This document shows positions 30,381-44,400 of a DNA stretch of 64,000 bases, piece by piece. Numbering within the stretch: the first letter of the stretch is position 1; each line of letters opens with the position of its first letter. This DNA is from Symsagittifera roscoffensis (Eukaryota > Xenacoelomorpha > Acoela > Convolutidae): NCBI RefSeq assembly GCF_963678635.1, contig NC_087064.1:80143316-80207315 (forward strand), read 5' to 3'. Below the pieces are notes generated by a model. The model worked only from the letters and a program-made list of their open reading frames with translations. It did not search any database and was not told the DNA's origin. A program made the translations under genes and the position numbers.

Positions 30381-30848
30381 GTTGCCTAGCTACCCACCTT
30401 GCGAAACCGAGCTTTTTAAAATCACCGGGTATGAACCCTTCCTAAGATTACATCATAGGATCCACAGTACTAAAAGCATTGTGGCGCTTACCATTCATGG
30501 CAACTTCGGGAAAGCCCATTTTCCACAAATAGCTTTCTCAACATCAGGGGATCTGTGGAACACGGTCCCCCGTTTCTGGTCTCCACTAACACAGAAAGTT
30601 GTACCAATAGTCGACTCTATCCGAGTACATGCGAGACAACTAATGGTACTTGGTCTGGTGGCTTTCAAGGCCGGATCCAGCCGGGGCATGCGCAACAAAA
30701 AATGTCGAGTGACCCCCAAGGCTTGCGTTTGCCGAAGCAAGGCTCCCCAAGGTTCGCACTTACGTCTTTGAGCACTGGACAATGCGGCGTGTGACGTTTG
30801 CAGAAATGGCCTCGTTTGATGAACCGTCGGTGCATATTGGAAGGACGT
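30381..30848. other. GC-richer island leading into a tandem array
   Basis: Base composition changes sharply from its surroundings. Both strands have open frames of about 120 codons that I cannot assign. It runs straight into the 178-bp array and shares its composition, so the two probably arrived together as one element (inference). Confidence 0.4.
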
Positions 30849-32160
30849 GATCCAATACATAACGCAGGTAATAGGAAAAACAAATACCTGCCCGACAGCC
30901 CAAAAAGCTCAGACCAAATCCCCAGGATACACCGTGGTAGATCCGATTACTGCGGACCCCACCGCAAAGGACTACACCACTCGAGGAGGTTTCACACTAA
31001 CGTATCCCAATGACACCGGAAGCACGTGATCCAATACATCGCGCAGGTAATAGGAAGTACAAATACCTGCCCGACAACCCAAAAGCTCAGACCAAATCCC
31101 CAGGATACACCGGGGTAGATCCAATTACTGCGGACCCCACCGCAAAGGACTACAACACTCAAGGAGGTGTCACACTAACGTATCCCAATGACACCAGAAG
31201 CACGTGATCCAATACATCGAGCAGGTAATAGGAAGTAGAAATACCTGCCCGACAGCCCAAAAGCTCAGACCAAATCCCCAGGATACACCGGGGTAGATCC
31301 GATTACTGCGGACCCCACCGCAAAAGACTACACCACTCGAGGAGGTGTCACACTAACGTATCCCAATGACACCGGAAGCACGTGATCCAATACATCGCGC
31401 CGGTAATAGGAAGTACAAATACCTGCCCGACAGCCCAAAAGCTCAGACCAAATCCCCAGGATACACCGGGGTAGATCCGATTACTGCGGACCCCACCGCA
31501 AAGGACTACACCACTCGAGGAGGTGTCACACTAACGTATCCCAATGACACCGGAAGCACGTGATCCAATACATCGCGCCGGTAATAGGAAGTACAAATAC
31601 CTGCCCGACAGCCCAAAAGCTCAGACCAAATCCCCAGGATACACCGGGGTAGATCCGATTACTGCGGACCCCACCGCAAAGGACTACACCACTCGAGGAG
31701 ATGTCACACTAACGTATCCCAATGACACCGGAAGCACGTGATCCAATACATCGCGCAGGTAATAGGAAGTACAAATACCTGCCTGACAGCCCAAAAGCTC
31801 AGACCAAATCCCCAGGATACACCGGGGTAGATCCGATTACTGCGGACCCCACCGCAAAGGACTATACCACTCGAGGAGGTGTCACACTAACGTATCCCAA
31901 TGACACCGGAAGCACGTGATCCAATACCGCAAAAGACTACACCACTCGAGGTGTCACACTAATGTATCCCAATGACACCGGAAGCACGTGATCCAATACA
32001 TCGCGCAGGTAATCGGAAGTACGAATACCTGCCCGACAGCCCAAAAGCTCAGACCAAATCCCCAGGATGCACCGGGGTAAATCCGATTACTGCGGACCCC
32101 ACCGCAAAGGACTACACCACTCGAGGAGGTGTCACACTAACGTATCCCAATGACACCGGA
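30849..32160. repeat. 178-bp tandem array, seven near-full units plus one truncated
   Basis: GATCCAATACAT starts units at 30849, 31028, 31206, 31384, 31562, 31740, 31918 (only 72 bp) and 31990. Units differ by few bases. Each holds CAGGTAATAGG...AATACCTG, a small inverted pair. A 65-codon open frame recurs, but a 178-bp period shifts frame each unit, so a long repeat protein is not encoded. Confidence 0.95.
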
Positions 32161-35100
32161 GATTTTTATGACACCGGATATTGTCACTGTTTAGCTGATT
32201 ATGTAATTAGTCCGTGGACGCTGCTGTCATCTAAGTAGTTCTATTTTTTTGCTATACTTACCTATCATCCTCCGGATTATTTTAAGCCAAAATAATTTAA
32301 ATCCGCGAGAATTATTTTATCAGCTCATGGATTATTGTCACTTCGATCAATGGGGCTGTTTGTCGGAATTTTTTTGGGACCGTTTGTTTGTCGGAATGTT
32401 TTTTTTTGGGACTTTGATTTGATTTTTCGGACTAAAACTGTAGAGACTGATTTGTATTAACTGTTTTGTGCAGGCACGTATAATATATTCCTTATATAAC
32501 TTTCGGTTCTTTCCTTAAACGACAATCACGCAAAAAATTTGAAAAAAGAGTGCCGCAGGTTGAAAAAGTATATATAACTTGAAATTTACTTCTGCAGAGA
32601 AGATGTTATTATACGTTAATTTTACAAAAATATAACTTCCACAAGAAAATAAATTCAAGCTCTTAGTTTTTGTCATTTATTTTTTTTTCGTACCTCTTCT
32701 TCCACTTTTTCCCATAGCCATTTCATGCCGTCGACCGGTAAGCGAACCCTAGAAACAGAAAGTCCTTATGGTAAACCACTGCGAAATTGGTTCTAATACA
32801 CAATGAAACAATTTCAACGCTATTCTTTAATCGCATTGAATGGACACAACATAACAAAAGCAGCTAGCCCAAAAAAATCAGGCCGAAAGCCACTGAATTG
32901 TAAGCATCTGCTAATTTTCTTACATTTTTATACAACGTAGATTAACTTGACGAAAGATGCTGATAAAAACAACTGCCAGTGTTATATAGGTTTTGAAAAA
33001 ATATATATCCAGCAGTAACTAAGCAGACAATACTTAAACGAAATTTGAGGCAATGAAACGGATATAACATTAGCGGAAATCATTTTAACGAAAAAAAACA
33101 GTGGTTTACATTCACCAATAAAAGAAATTCGAAGAGTACGGCAATTTTACAGGCAGACGAATATCACCTGTACACATTCCCTCAGAACATATAAGCTGCT
33201 GCCCCAAATATTCAAATAAAGTGATTTTGTTAGACTAAACGTTAGACCAAACGAAAGTCTGTATTCCGATTTGATAACGCTTGCTAATCGCAAGTGTGAT
33301 AACTCAATGCAAACTTACTTTGCACCCCTTCCCCACGCTTATCAAGTTTAGTAAGACAGCAGCTTCACAAAAAGTGAAAACATCCACAGTAAAATAACAA
33401 AAAATATGAAAACCAATTAAAGACATTACTTCAAATGCAAACTTCATTAGAAACCAAGCATAAAACGCCTGGTAAAATCCAATTAATTCTTCTAAACCCC
33501 GGAAAATTGGAAAATCATTGCATAACGGCGAAGTAAAAATTTAACACTGCGTGAACACAAATAAAAAATTCCTAAAAATGGTGAAAGGCATTTAAAAAAA
33601 ACAAATTCAAAAAGCAGCAAAAGAGTGGAAAAAGTAACTAAATATACATATAAACTAATCTGTCTTCGCTAACACCAGTGAAAAAACGGCAAAAAGTAGC
33701 ACTAAAAAGTAAAATGTCTCGAAGAAAACTTTTGTCAAGTGCCAGAATAAAAAAACTATGAAATGTAGATAAAGATTATCAAGTCCCAGCATCTGTCCCA
33801 TGTTCGCTTATCATTAGGCAAACACTAGTCGTGAATAAAGCAGATAGAACAGATGTGAAGAAACTGCCAATGCTATGCAGCAAAAGTGCTAACCAATGAG
33901 CAGTTCTATTAGAGAGTTTGGTACAAAAAATGGATTAGTAATATTACCCTACGCTCACTAGCCTGATCGCATAATTGGGGACTTATTAGAACTAATTAAG
34001 CTGCCTCAACCTGTTTTCGAATTATTATTTAAACGAGTCGCTATCACGCAGATGAATACATAAAACGCACATAACTTAATCCAGTAAGTTTGCAAATTGA
34101 ATAAATTCAAATCTCCAAAAATTTCGTCAAATTATTTCAGAGGAATTGCGTTTCTTTATTTGAAAAAAAGTCGATGATATCGCAAAAGAGTATAAGAATG
34201 TTCGACAAAACCTATTAATACAATAATTTGTGCAAGAAAACTACGCGACTTGCTTTTTAAAAAAGTAGACGGGTAATAGAACTACCTGTTATGTTGGAAT
34301 TATCCTTCCGCCATTCGAAGACAGTAAGGGAAGATTTGTTCTTGGGATTTATATTCAGACCAGTTTCCGCAATTGTTTAGGTTTAACCAACGAAATTTCT
34401 ACTATAACTAGACTGCTCGTATCAGGGTAAAGCCCTGAATGTTCCGACTGCCTTTTAAGGTTTATGGAGCAGTAATAACTTTAAAAGTTTCAATGAAATA
34501 AAACAAAATGAAATTTTTTTTTCAAAAAAATGAAAATTTATGAGAATCATCACCCCACAGGCCATATAAAGTACAAAAGTATAGATTTCGCTCCTTGTAA
34601 CAAACCAATTATGGCAAATAAGCTATTTTTTAACCAATTTGGAACGATTTTTTAGACGGATTAACTTTCCGCTTACGCGTTAACAGCGCGAAATATATCG
34701 CGCTTTAATTGTCCCAAATTGGTCAAAATGGCAATCTTTAAACCCCCGTAACTTTACAAAAAATGATCACAGATGAAATATCTTTTCAAATTTGAGCTCA
34801 GGGCAACAATACCTTTCGAATGATATTTAAAAAAATTCCGTCAAAAATGGCTAGTTAAAAAGTCGAAAATTGTCTGAAGAAAAAAAAACCCACCCTGAGC
34901 ACAAATATTCTGTTACTTTCGTATCGAAAGTCGGAACAACAAGAAACGAAGTCCCGCAATCGTAACAAAATTATATTTCATTTGCAATAAATTTTGGTGA
35001 ATTTCTGAGAGCTTGAAAACAGCCAATTTCGCCATGTTCTGGACTAATTTACGCGCATTTCGAAGATTGTAATTATGATGTTGAATGCGTAACGCATTTC

Positions 35101-38080
35101 ATTTATGCGTGGCTAGTTATCCCGCACTCACAATCGATCCAGATTGAAACGAGGAACGCTAATAGATATTTATGCCCTTTAGTTCAAACTTTAAAACCTG
35201 ATATTCGATTTTGACATTCAAAAAATGCTGTGTTAAAATTTCTTTGGCGAAAACTATTCGAGAGACTAGTTGGAGAGCATTCGGAGAATTCAGGTGAGTG
35301 TCCTGATATACTGGCAGTCTCGTAACTAATTTATACTTGTTTCACAAAACGAGAAAACGAATACATTACAAAATGATTGAGCTGAGCGGACAAACTTTGA
35401 ATCAGATATAGATACCGTTTGTATTAAATATGCATTTCGAACAATGAAAAGTCGGAACAATAATTTAGTTCTTATTCTTGCTGTAAGATTTAAATTAGAT
35501 TCTACTTCAAACATTTCTACTTCAAACGTTATATTTTAGTTTCTAAGCTGAACATTGATTTGATCTATTCAAAATATGGTAGTCAATGTCGAAAATTTGC
35601 AAATCAAAATAGCTTGATTTACTTCTTCTTTTTGGGTCGTTTAATGCATAGTAACCCAACAAACTACTGTTACAGAAGTGAGTGCACGGAGCAATTCCTG
35701 CCTCCTTTAGCAACTGCTGTTGACTATTCTGTTGACCATTTTTCAAAAGAGGCGGTCTTTTTGCGAGATACGCCCTTTTCCTGCCAGCAGCAGAATTAGG
35801 ATATGTTTTAATACAAAAGCAAAAGCCCAATTTAGAAAAGCTAATAATGAAAAAATGCAATTCATTGTAGCGAAAAATCTCAGAGGTCCCTACGTCTCCA
35901 AATTTAACAAAAGCGAGACTATTTAATTAAGCAATACTGAATCCTCGCGGCTGAACAAAATCAGAGGAAATCAACATAAATTTGGAAGCAGAGGCGAAAG
36001 AAATACAATGAATTTCTTGTGAAGAAGTCGATTAAACGCTGGTCTTAACATCGCGAAGCAGAAGCTGTGCACAGAAACTAAACGCATAAATCTGCAAGGT
36101 CGGTTTAAAAAGGCCCAAAAAAAGCAAACGTTTCACTTATGTTGCAAGAGTTTACACAGGAGCGAAGCTCCATTTCGTAAACAAGGGGGCTACGCGAAAT
36201 TTCTCTGCCAATCAACGCCCTGCCCTTTAAACTGTCCAAAAAAAACTGGCTGAATTTATAATTCGGACTTTTTAATACTGAGCGCTAATTGGTTGACAAA
36301 ACTTTCGCTCATTCGATCCTTCACGCATGAAGGATTCCACCATAAACACAGCTTCAATAACGTCGAAAAACTTCTGAAACAATTCAACAACAAATAAAAT
36401 TAATGCAAAACAGCCAAGAGACAGTAGGAAAAGAGTCATATATGCTTCCAATAGCTTATTTAAGCTTAATTTGAGCAGCGAAAACTTAGGTTTTTATCCA
36501 GTAAAAGTAGTTTCTGGAGTTTTAAGCGCAATTTTGGGAATAAAAAACTTAAAACTTCGAAAAAAAAGTTTCAAAAAACTTGTGCTACTTGTACAGTAAC
36601 CGGTTATCCTTGTTTTCGTTAGTTTTTTGTTTTCCACGCAAAATCAGGTACCGCAAATAATCATCGGAACCCAGTGAGTAATATATCATATTTAAGCCAT
36701 TTTAGTTGTGATTGGAACGACATTATTAACCTCTGAACCAATTTTCTGTGTTGAAAAAAAAACGGTTTGAAATTTACAATTTTTGGTAAAATAGAAAACT
36801 TTCTGATAGAATTAACCCAATAGTACTCGACCCATTCCGATGATTAGTTGTCGTACTGATTTTGCGTGGAAAACAAAAAAACTAAAACACCCGAATACAA
36901 AGTTGCAAACTGTCTAATTTCGAGCTAATAAGGTGAGCGTACAGGTTTAAAATCTTAGGTTTAAAACCGTGAGTTTTTAAGCGCCAATTTAGGACTCAAA
37001 ACCCAAAAAAAATCTGCAAAATTTTTTTTTAATTGAATTTTTTTTGAACTTTTCTAACAATTTTTTTTTGTTTTTCTAGTCTATTTTCGTCGTAAACTGT
37101 TTTCCAGTAGGCCTTTTTTTACTATGTTGGTCGGATATGCCTAAGTTCTATTTTTAGACCAGTAATATCTATCACACCACCCAGAAAGAACTACTGAAAT
37201 TTGAAAGAAAAACTTTTTCTTTGTATTTTTTTAAGACTATGGTCGGAAAATTCTGTACTACTTGCACAGTAACCGGGTAATCTTTTTACAATTGTAATCG
37301 GAAAACTAATTTTCCACCAATTGTTCACATGCATTAGAACGTATACTTGAGGTCAAACCGCAAAATTCAAACTGCGTCAAATCGTGAAATGAGTCAAACT
37401 GCAACAAAAAATTATAGAAAGAACAAATTTTGATGAAAAAGCAAGAAAACCACACAACTTAAACAGCTTTAGTTAATACAGAGCTTGAACTAATTTTCAA
37501 AACCACTATTATAAAAACCGTCTCTTGTCTCTAACGACCTTCAGTAACGTAAGTATATCCAACACTCGGAAAATGTCAATAAATAAGAAAACCGTAAACT
37601 TTTTAGAGGATGTTTTGTTTCTTTTTAGCAAATGAATTTGAATTGAAATTCAAAATCAAAAAACGAAATCGTAAAAATCATATACCAGCAAGAAAAATTT
37701 TTAGTGACTTCTAAAAAATCCAACATGACCTAAATAAGACTCTATGATTCCAGATTGTTCATTGCTCTCTAAAATTGTTCATTGTCACTTAAATACAGAT
37801 ATATACATCGAATTGCTATAACGAATCAAAGAACTCGCATTTTGTTCCTTTACTGTGCGGATAAATCTTACCACAAAAAACTTTTGACACCAGCAGTTCA
37901 AAAAGCAAAATGATACTTTTTGAATTGCACGATTTCAGATTTCTCTCTTTTCGTTCTGAATAGGTCGGCAAAACTTTTGATTTAAAATTTATTCGATCTG
38001 ATCTGAACTACAAAACGGTAGATTTTACGTAACTAAAATTACAAATGAAAAAATTATTAAATTTCCAAAGTCACATTATA
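32161..38080. other. gene-poor AT-rich intergenic stretch
   Basis: No supported exon. It contains a tRNA-SINE-like remnant (33780-33910, AGGCAAACACTAGTCGTGAA), inverted copies of the AGCCGGTTACTG element near 36580-36900 and 37130-37290, and a GCGAAGC-type repeat near 36155. Open frames near 35540-35860 look like chance. Confidence 0.45.
36580..36895. mobile_element. palindromic copy of the AGCCGGTTACTG element
   Basis: TACAGTAACCGGTTATCCTTG opens in inverse orientation. GTTTTCCACGCAAAATCAG at about 36629 faces CTGATTTTGCGTGGAAAAC at about 36856, so the copy is folded on itself. Confidence 0.6.
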
Positions 38081-38446
38081 TCATACAAAGTCAAGTGACT
38101 TATCATCTTCTGAATCAAAAACTTGATATAAAACTGCGTTACCTTGGAAAAGGTTTTTCGAGGTTTTTGAGTTTCGCTGACTGGGGGCTAAATCCCGATT
38201 CTGAGGCGGTAGGCTATTTACATGCCTTGATCTGGTTATAGCTCTTGAGTTATTGCGCTTCTCGACGGAAGAATTGTACAAAAAGCTGCCTTGCACTTGG
38301 ACAACCGGGACTGTCAATTGAGAGCTCTTGATATTGGCGAACGACTCCAGCTCTCGTCGCCTGTTCTCGTCTAAAAAGGAGGATTTTCGAGCGGGCAGTT
38401 TTGGCCTCACTGTCGGGTTGCTGTATTTGTATTGATTTTCAGGAAA
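38081..38446 (-). CDS. RhoGEF-GAP exon 17, C-terminus
   Basis: 366 nt including TGA at 38081-38083, phase 0. Basic and Ser-rich (PTVRPKLPARKSSFLDENRR) with an acidic end (FDSEDDKSLDFV). The long open frame and acceptor support it as the normal last exon. Confidence 0.7.
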   Translation of the reverse strand, partial: FPENQYKYSNPTVRPKLPARKSSFLDENRRRELESFANIKSSQLTVPVVQVQGSFLYNSSVEKRNNSRAITRSRHVNSLPPQNRDLAPSQRNSKTSKNLFQGNAVLYQVFDSEDDKSLDFV

Positions 38447-41400
38447 CTAAACAATCGAAAGTTACAGATAGAAAATTTAAATTAACAGCAAGTTCTTATT
38501 TTCCCGTACAAACAATTTAAGTTTACTCCAAGCCAACTATATAGCTATTCGAACAAACCTTTTTTCTTTTCAATTCAAAATTTTAGATAGATACAAAAAC
38601 TTGAGATTACAAACGAGTACAAACTTTGTTAGGATCACGGCCTCTCGAATAGTTGACGCTGTTGTTATTAAGCTGCACTGGCGGGGTATTTTCGTTGTAC
38701 ATCACATCATGAGCTGTTGTCCCAATACCAGAGTCAAAACTCCTTCCTGATGGGGATGTGGCTGGGTTAGTAGTGCTACTACTGCTACCCGACGTATCAG
38801 GTCCAATTTGACCAATCATTGTTTCTTTTTTGTCGGACAACAACCCGAACTCGGGTGGGAGACTATGGGCGTTTTTCCTTCTCGCTATAAAGGAAGACCG
38901 CTTTGGAGACGTATTTGCACATTGGTTGATATCTGTATCGGCATCCAATAGAGGTGATTCTGCTTCATTTTCAAGATCAATTGTCAACGAGTCATGTCGG
39001 GCTTTAACTAAAACAAAGTGTTATTCGTGAAAACAGAACAAAAAAGGAGTAATAAAAAGAGGCCTTCCTTCAACAATAAGCTCGCTTTTCCCAAACCGGG
39101 TTATCTTGTGACAAAAATTGTTAACGGCACACGTCACTCAGAATTTTTTTCCACAATTCTTCTCCAAAATTCGAACCTACAATTTCGTTTTACCTTCAGT
39201 ACTTTTCCGAATTGTTTTGTTGGATCACAAATTGCATAACAAGTATCAGTTCAAATTCCCTCGTAAGTTGTGAAATAACCTTATTAACTCTTTTGGAAGT
39301 CCCCGAGCGCTAACTTTGTACATTTAAGATAACACTTTTTCGTACCTTTGATATTGATAAGCTTAATTTGCCTTCCATTTGGTAATTTAAGTCGGATCAT
39401 CATCCCCCCTAAATGACAAGCTGAAATCAAATTTTTGTTGCAAGATGGACAAATATTATTAAGAAATGCTGGCTACCAATCTGGCGCAGGCCAGTACGAA
39501 GAAATCTTTATCTAATTTAGATACTTTTCCAGTTTTTTTGGCCGCTTTCTCTATAAATTTCACACACACACAAGTCCAAATGCGTTCTTAATCGCCGTTT
39601 AATTACCAATTTTTAGGTTTCGGACTTGATTTAAGGCTCTCGATTTCTATCTTGTTTTGCAGTGAAATCAACCAAATTTTCTTTTTTCGAATTTAGGTGG
39701 GGGGAGGGGTATAACCGAAAAGACCAAGTGAACTTTAATTTTTAAAAAAAAAACACAAAAGACAAACCACTGAAATAAACATTTGAACTTCAAAAACTTC
39801 TCTTTGAATTTCAAGGACAGCTTGTGATTGATACCTTTTTGATGAAATTAACCCAATTTAAGAAAACTGGATCAATAGATAAAGTTTTTATTCCGCTGAG
39901 AAATTATAATACACTTTCGAAACTAAAAATCGATCACGTTTTTCGTTTTTTTTGCGCCATTTCTACTTTCGTATTTGGAGAGGGCAATTTACTTACTTTT
40001 AGCCGATAAATTTGAATTGAACTCAAAAAGTGAATATATACCTAAGTGCATTCATAAATGCGTTAATATGTATGAAAGCATATCTGTTGTCATTAGAGCA
40101 TTTGAAACTTTTCCTGACAAAAACTCACCAAACAAAAAGACGTATATCAGAGTCTTCACTAGGTTCATTGACATTAAATTACCGCCTCAAAAAGAATCGC
40201 TTTCCAAAAAAAATTTAATTGACTCTTTCGATACAATAAAACAAATTTGAGAATACTGCATCAGAAGAAAACTGCATTTCAAAATTTATTTTCATAAAAT
40301 TTTCATGTTTGTTTTAGATAAGTTCTTCAACCTCTAAACGAGAGCGAGATACTACACTCAAAATGAAACAAAGGATATGTTAATTTGCGTAGCCTAATAA
40401 ATGAATGCCAAATCTACTTACTCTGAGCGGCCGCTCTGTCAAACTCATCTTTGATCATTCCCCAGAAGTCAGAGAAGAGGGCTTCTTCGTTTTCAATGAT
40501 CAGTGTCAGTAGTTTCTTCACGTCTGCTGGATTTTTTGTCTAAAGCAATCACCTTTTTGAAAATATGAAACACCATCTGGTTGCGTTACCAAAAGCTGAG
40601 TTAAACTTAAAAAATGACCGTACAATTTTACAGTTTGCGGGAATCAGCAACGACCAGAACTTGAAAAACTCAAATCTTTTTATACGACCAGGACTTTTTA
40701 AATTCTTCTCCCTCCTAATAATAAGAAGTCTAGAGGCACTGGGAAAACTTTATTCCATAACAAAAAAAACAATCATGAAATATAGATTTTTTATTATATT
40801 AGGATAAATACTGACTGCTGCATGCATTTTGAAAAATAACAGGTTATCACAATGAATTATTTCATTTTGAGAACCAGCTTAAAGGAAGCTTTGCGCCTTA
40901 TTGAATCTGTGTTTGTTTTTAACTAACACTCGACTTCGACGGATGAATCATCTCCTGACTGGCATCTTTGAACATGGAGGGCGCAATGCAGATGGCGAGA
41001 CTCTCCACACTAAGTCTCCTCTCTGTCTCCAGCACCATCTGACCCCTGATGACCTCTGAGAGGACGAAGATGACACGGATGAGCAGTTGATAATTCACCA
41101 CTGGGATGTTCAGAAGGGTTCTGCAATCAAAATTAGTCAGATAAGACACACCTGAGCAGTATTGACACTATTTTAAAAAAATACATTCGACTTTCTTTAA
41201 CAATTTGACGTCAAGTTATGAAGGTAACATTATTTCGGGATATATTGTGACATAGTATTACTTATACAGAATCACAGACTAAAAAGTAAAAGTTAAAATT
41301 ACTTACTCTTTTAGGGAAAGAAACCCTTTCGCATATACTTTGAGCAACTCCTTAGTCGGATGACCGAATACACCTCCAGGAAGATTCTGCAGGAAATCCT

Positions 41401-44400
41401 TCAGAGTGTCACACAGGAGATATGGAGCTAATTCAGCCGAGAGCCAATCTTCAGGCAGATCTCCCAAATCTAGCTGACCTTTGAACTCCGATTTCTTCAA
41501 GTTGGAACAGGGTGTTCTAAACACGCCTTGTACAGACGGACACTTGATGTAAATGGCATAGAGCAGCTCCTAAACAAAACTTTACTATAAGAAACAGCTC
41601 AAAACAGATGAACCGTTCTTTCTGTTAGTGAATTTAATAAAATCTTGCTCTTAAATGTTTGTTATTGAGATCAATTTCCTGAAATAGTGGATCTATTATC
41701 ATCTTCAATAATAATAGATAAAACGTCCATCTCAGTTTCGATTTAATCTTAAAGGCAAGTATTGGAAAAACCGATCGAAACTATCTTAAAGTTTGATGTC
41801 ATTTGCCATTATTGACTTACTCTGATGGCAACGGGTGGGTACGTATTGACGCAGATCTCAGTCAGAGGTCTTCCAAATATTGCTAAAGTATTTACACCCA
41901 GGTCAGCCACATCCACTCCAGCTGAAGCAGAGTTGTTGTTGTTGTCATTCGGCTGATACAGGTGCAGTCCATGAGAGTTTTTCCGCTTGCTCATTGAGAC
42001 GCTTCCCGGGATCAGAGCAGACATCGAAATCTTGCGAGATGATGGTTTGTCTAAAATGAATAACACGCAATTATGGAGAAAAACTTTGACCTATTTATCC
42101 AGGATAGAAGGGCTAAAAACAAGCAATTCAGCTCATTAAGATGCACCACTGATGAACACCTGGTTAACAGCTACTCAAATCTTTGGCCAAACTTTTGATT
42201 TTTGGTTGAACTATGCGAAAATTTCATAATTCAGGACGACCTCTCCCCAAATCGTTCTAATCAGTAAAGAAGGCGACGCTCAGTTACTAACCTTTACTTT
42301 TCGGGTGATCTGTGGGATGTTTTCCATATTTGGTGATGTAGAGATGACAAGGTGAGAATGCGTGCGACTTCCTTTTAGCATATGACGAATAGTGTTCAAA
42401 GCAGTGACGGATAATTGGATATAGACGCTCGAAACCTTAAACATGCAATAAACACTCAATTTCCTTAAAACACTTGGAGCGTTTGGATTTTAAATCCAGC
42501 GATAAAGGTTTTGCGTCCCTTGTGGGGCGACGATTTTTGAATAAGTTTTTCATTTTTGTTGAACCATTATTGTTTTCTGTAAGAAGTGAAACGAACACAA
42601 TCTGAATAAGAAGCGTTTCTGACCTTAGAAGCTAAAAGCGATATGATCTTCCTCAAGAAATTTCAGATTGCATTTATCTCGGTAAGAAAAGCAAAATCTA
42701 AACTTATTTTGTACTTATCGCAAATCGGAAAGTTCTCTACCTTCAAAAAATCTCTACCTGCACAATTTTTTAAAATAAATGGACAAATTGCGCTCTAACC
42801 GTGCAAAGAGAGATAACAATCGGAATCTTTCTTGCCGAATCTGACCCAAGCACAGCAGGGAACATGGCTTGAAAACTGGCACGTATCATCAATCACTTCG
42901 TCTACTCTGGTAGAGATGCCAACGTGTATTTCCGACACCACCGGACTATATGTCATATTCTGGTTTTGATTGCCAGAGCCGCCAGAAGCATTCGAATCCA
43001 CAGGAGAGTTTGAACTGGGTCCCAGTTTAGAGGTAAACTCATTGTGGACTATCAATGGAAGGTACTGATAGACATCCATTTCATTCCAGTGATTCGGAAC
43101 CCTTAGAAACTTCAAGTCACTTCGCATTGCGTCTTCGTAGCACTTGAAAAAGTTATCCAGAAAATCCTCTTTCCAGTTTTGGCTTTTGAAAATGAATTTG
43201 ACGTTGATAATTGGCCAGCCAATCAGAATTGAGAGATCGGTCGTGTCATCGACCAAATTTTTGGACCCAGAGTAGGAGGTGGGAGCAGCTGCTATCCAAA
43301 CATCAGAGACAGGGACTTCGTGCTCAACTTTTAGCAGTTTCTCACCCCCACCCGCGACATCCTGCGTATTTCTGTGAAACATGCAATATGAGCCAACTGC
43401 TTTATTCACCACAAGATTACCTGAGTCGGTATTGTGAGACAGGTAAAAAAAGACAGGCGAATAGCATGTGTGCCAATTGGAATGCGCAATTAGAATAATA
43501 AACTTTGGTTTCAAAGGCGGCATTGGCAAAAGCGGACGGTTGCTCCAATCTACTTAAATGAATCTCGAGTGGTATAATGCATGTGAATCAATGTTTGCCA
43601 CGTAACTAGATTGGTTTGCATTGAAGTTGTTGCAACGGTTAACTCGCGCCAGGGCAGATCGAGGATTTTCGCGAGGGGTGGAATTTTCAAAAAAAAATTC
43701 GAAATTTTGTCGACCTGTTTTTTTAGGTCGATCAAATTAATTTTCTGAGCTTTCCCACCAAATCATTATAAAGACCCCATTTTGTCCAAATTTTCTGCGC
43801 CGCTGGATGTCCTAAAATAGCACCAAAGGAGGCCCCTTGGGTCGGCGTTGGATAGAACACCCCCTCATCAAAAAAACCGCCCCTGTCTCGCGGTGAAATA
43901 TAATTGCCGCATTCTTATCATCAGCACGCATAACAAGACGGTCCAAGCTATTACTCTTCAGTACGTAATTCGTGGTGGTCGAAAATTACCAGGGGCTCGG
44001 TCACTTTTCGAAAAAAAATGGGGTTTGAAAATATCAGGGTGGTCCCGCAACTTTGGAACAATTCTGAAAAATGTAATGGTTAAACTAAGCCAAAAATTGT
44101 CTGGAACATTAAAATTTGCAAAAAATGTTATTAAATTCCAGACGACAGAGACGAGCGTTGAAAAACAGTTTCCGGCGGAGTCCAATCGTTCAGTATTCTA
44201 GGGGGGCTGGGATCTATAAAGCAGTCGATTTGGGTTGCGGGGTAGACCCGACAATTAAATAGTGCTGAGTACAAACAGATAAAAGATAATCAATATTAGA
44301 AAGTTCACAGTTCTGAATAATTTTTGAAAGAAAATAAACAAAAGCACTTGGAACAATCAACCAGATGGCTTTTAAGACCGTTTAAAATAAGCATTAAATC

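Noticed and set aside
30382-30860. Open frames of about 120-130 codons on both strands as a gene
   Set aside because: No family match, no splice context, and they share the composition of the adjacent array; more likely part of a mobile element.
31010-32238. Series of 65-codon open frames starting MTPEARDPIHRAG
   Set aside because: They are produced by the 178-bp repeat; the period is not a multiple of three, so no continuous protein results.
35543-35860. 105-codon minus-strand open frame
   Set aside because: No recognisable domain, no good acceptor or donor, in a gene-poor AT-rich region.
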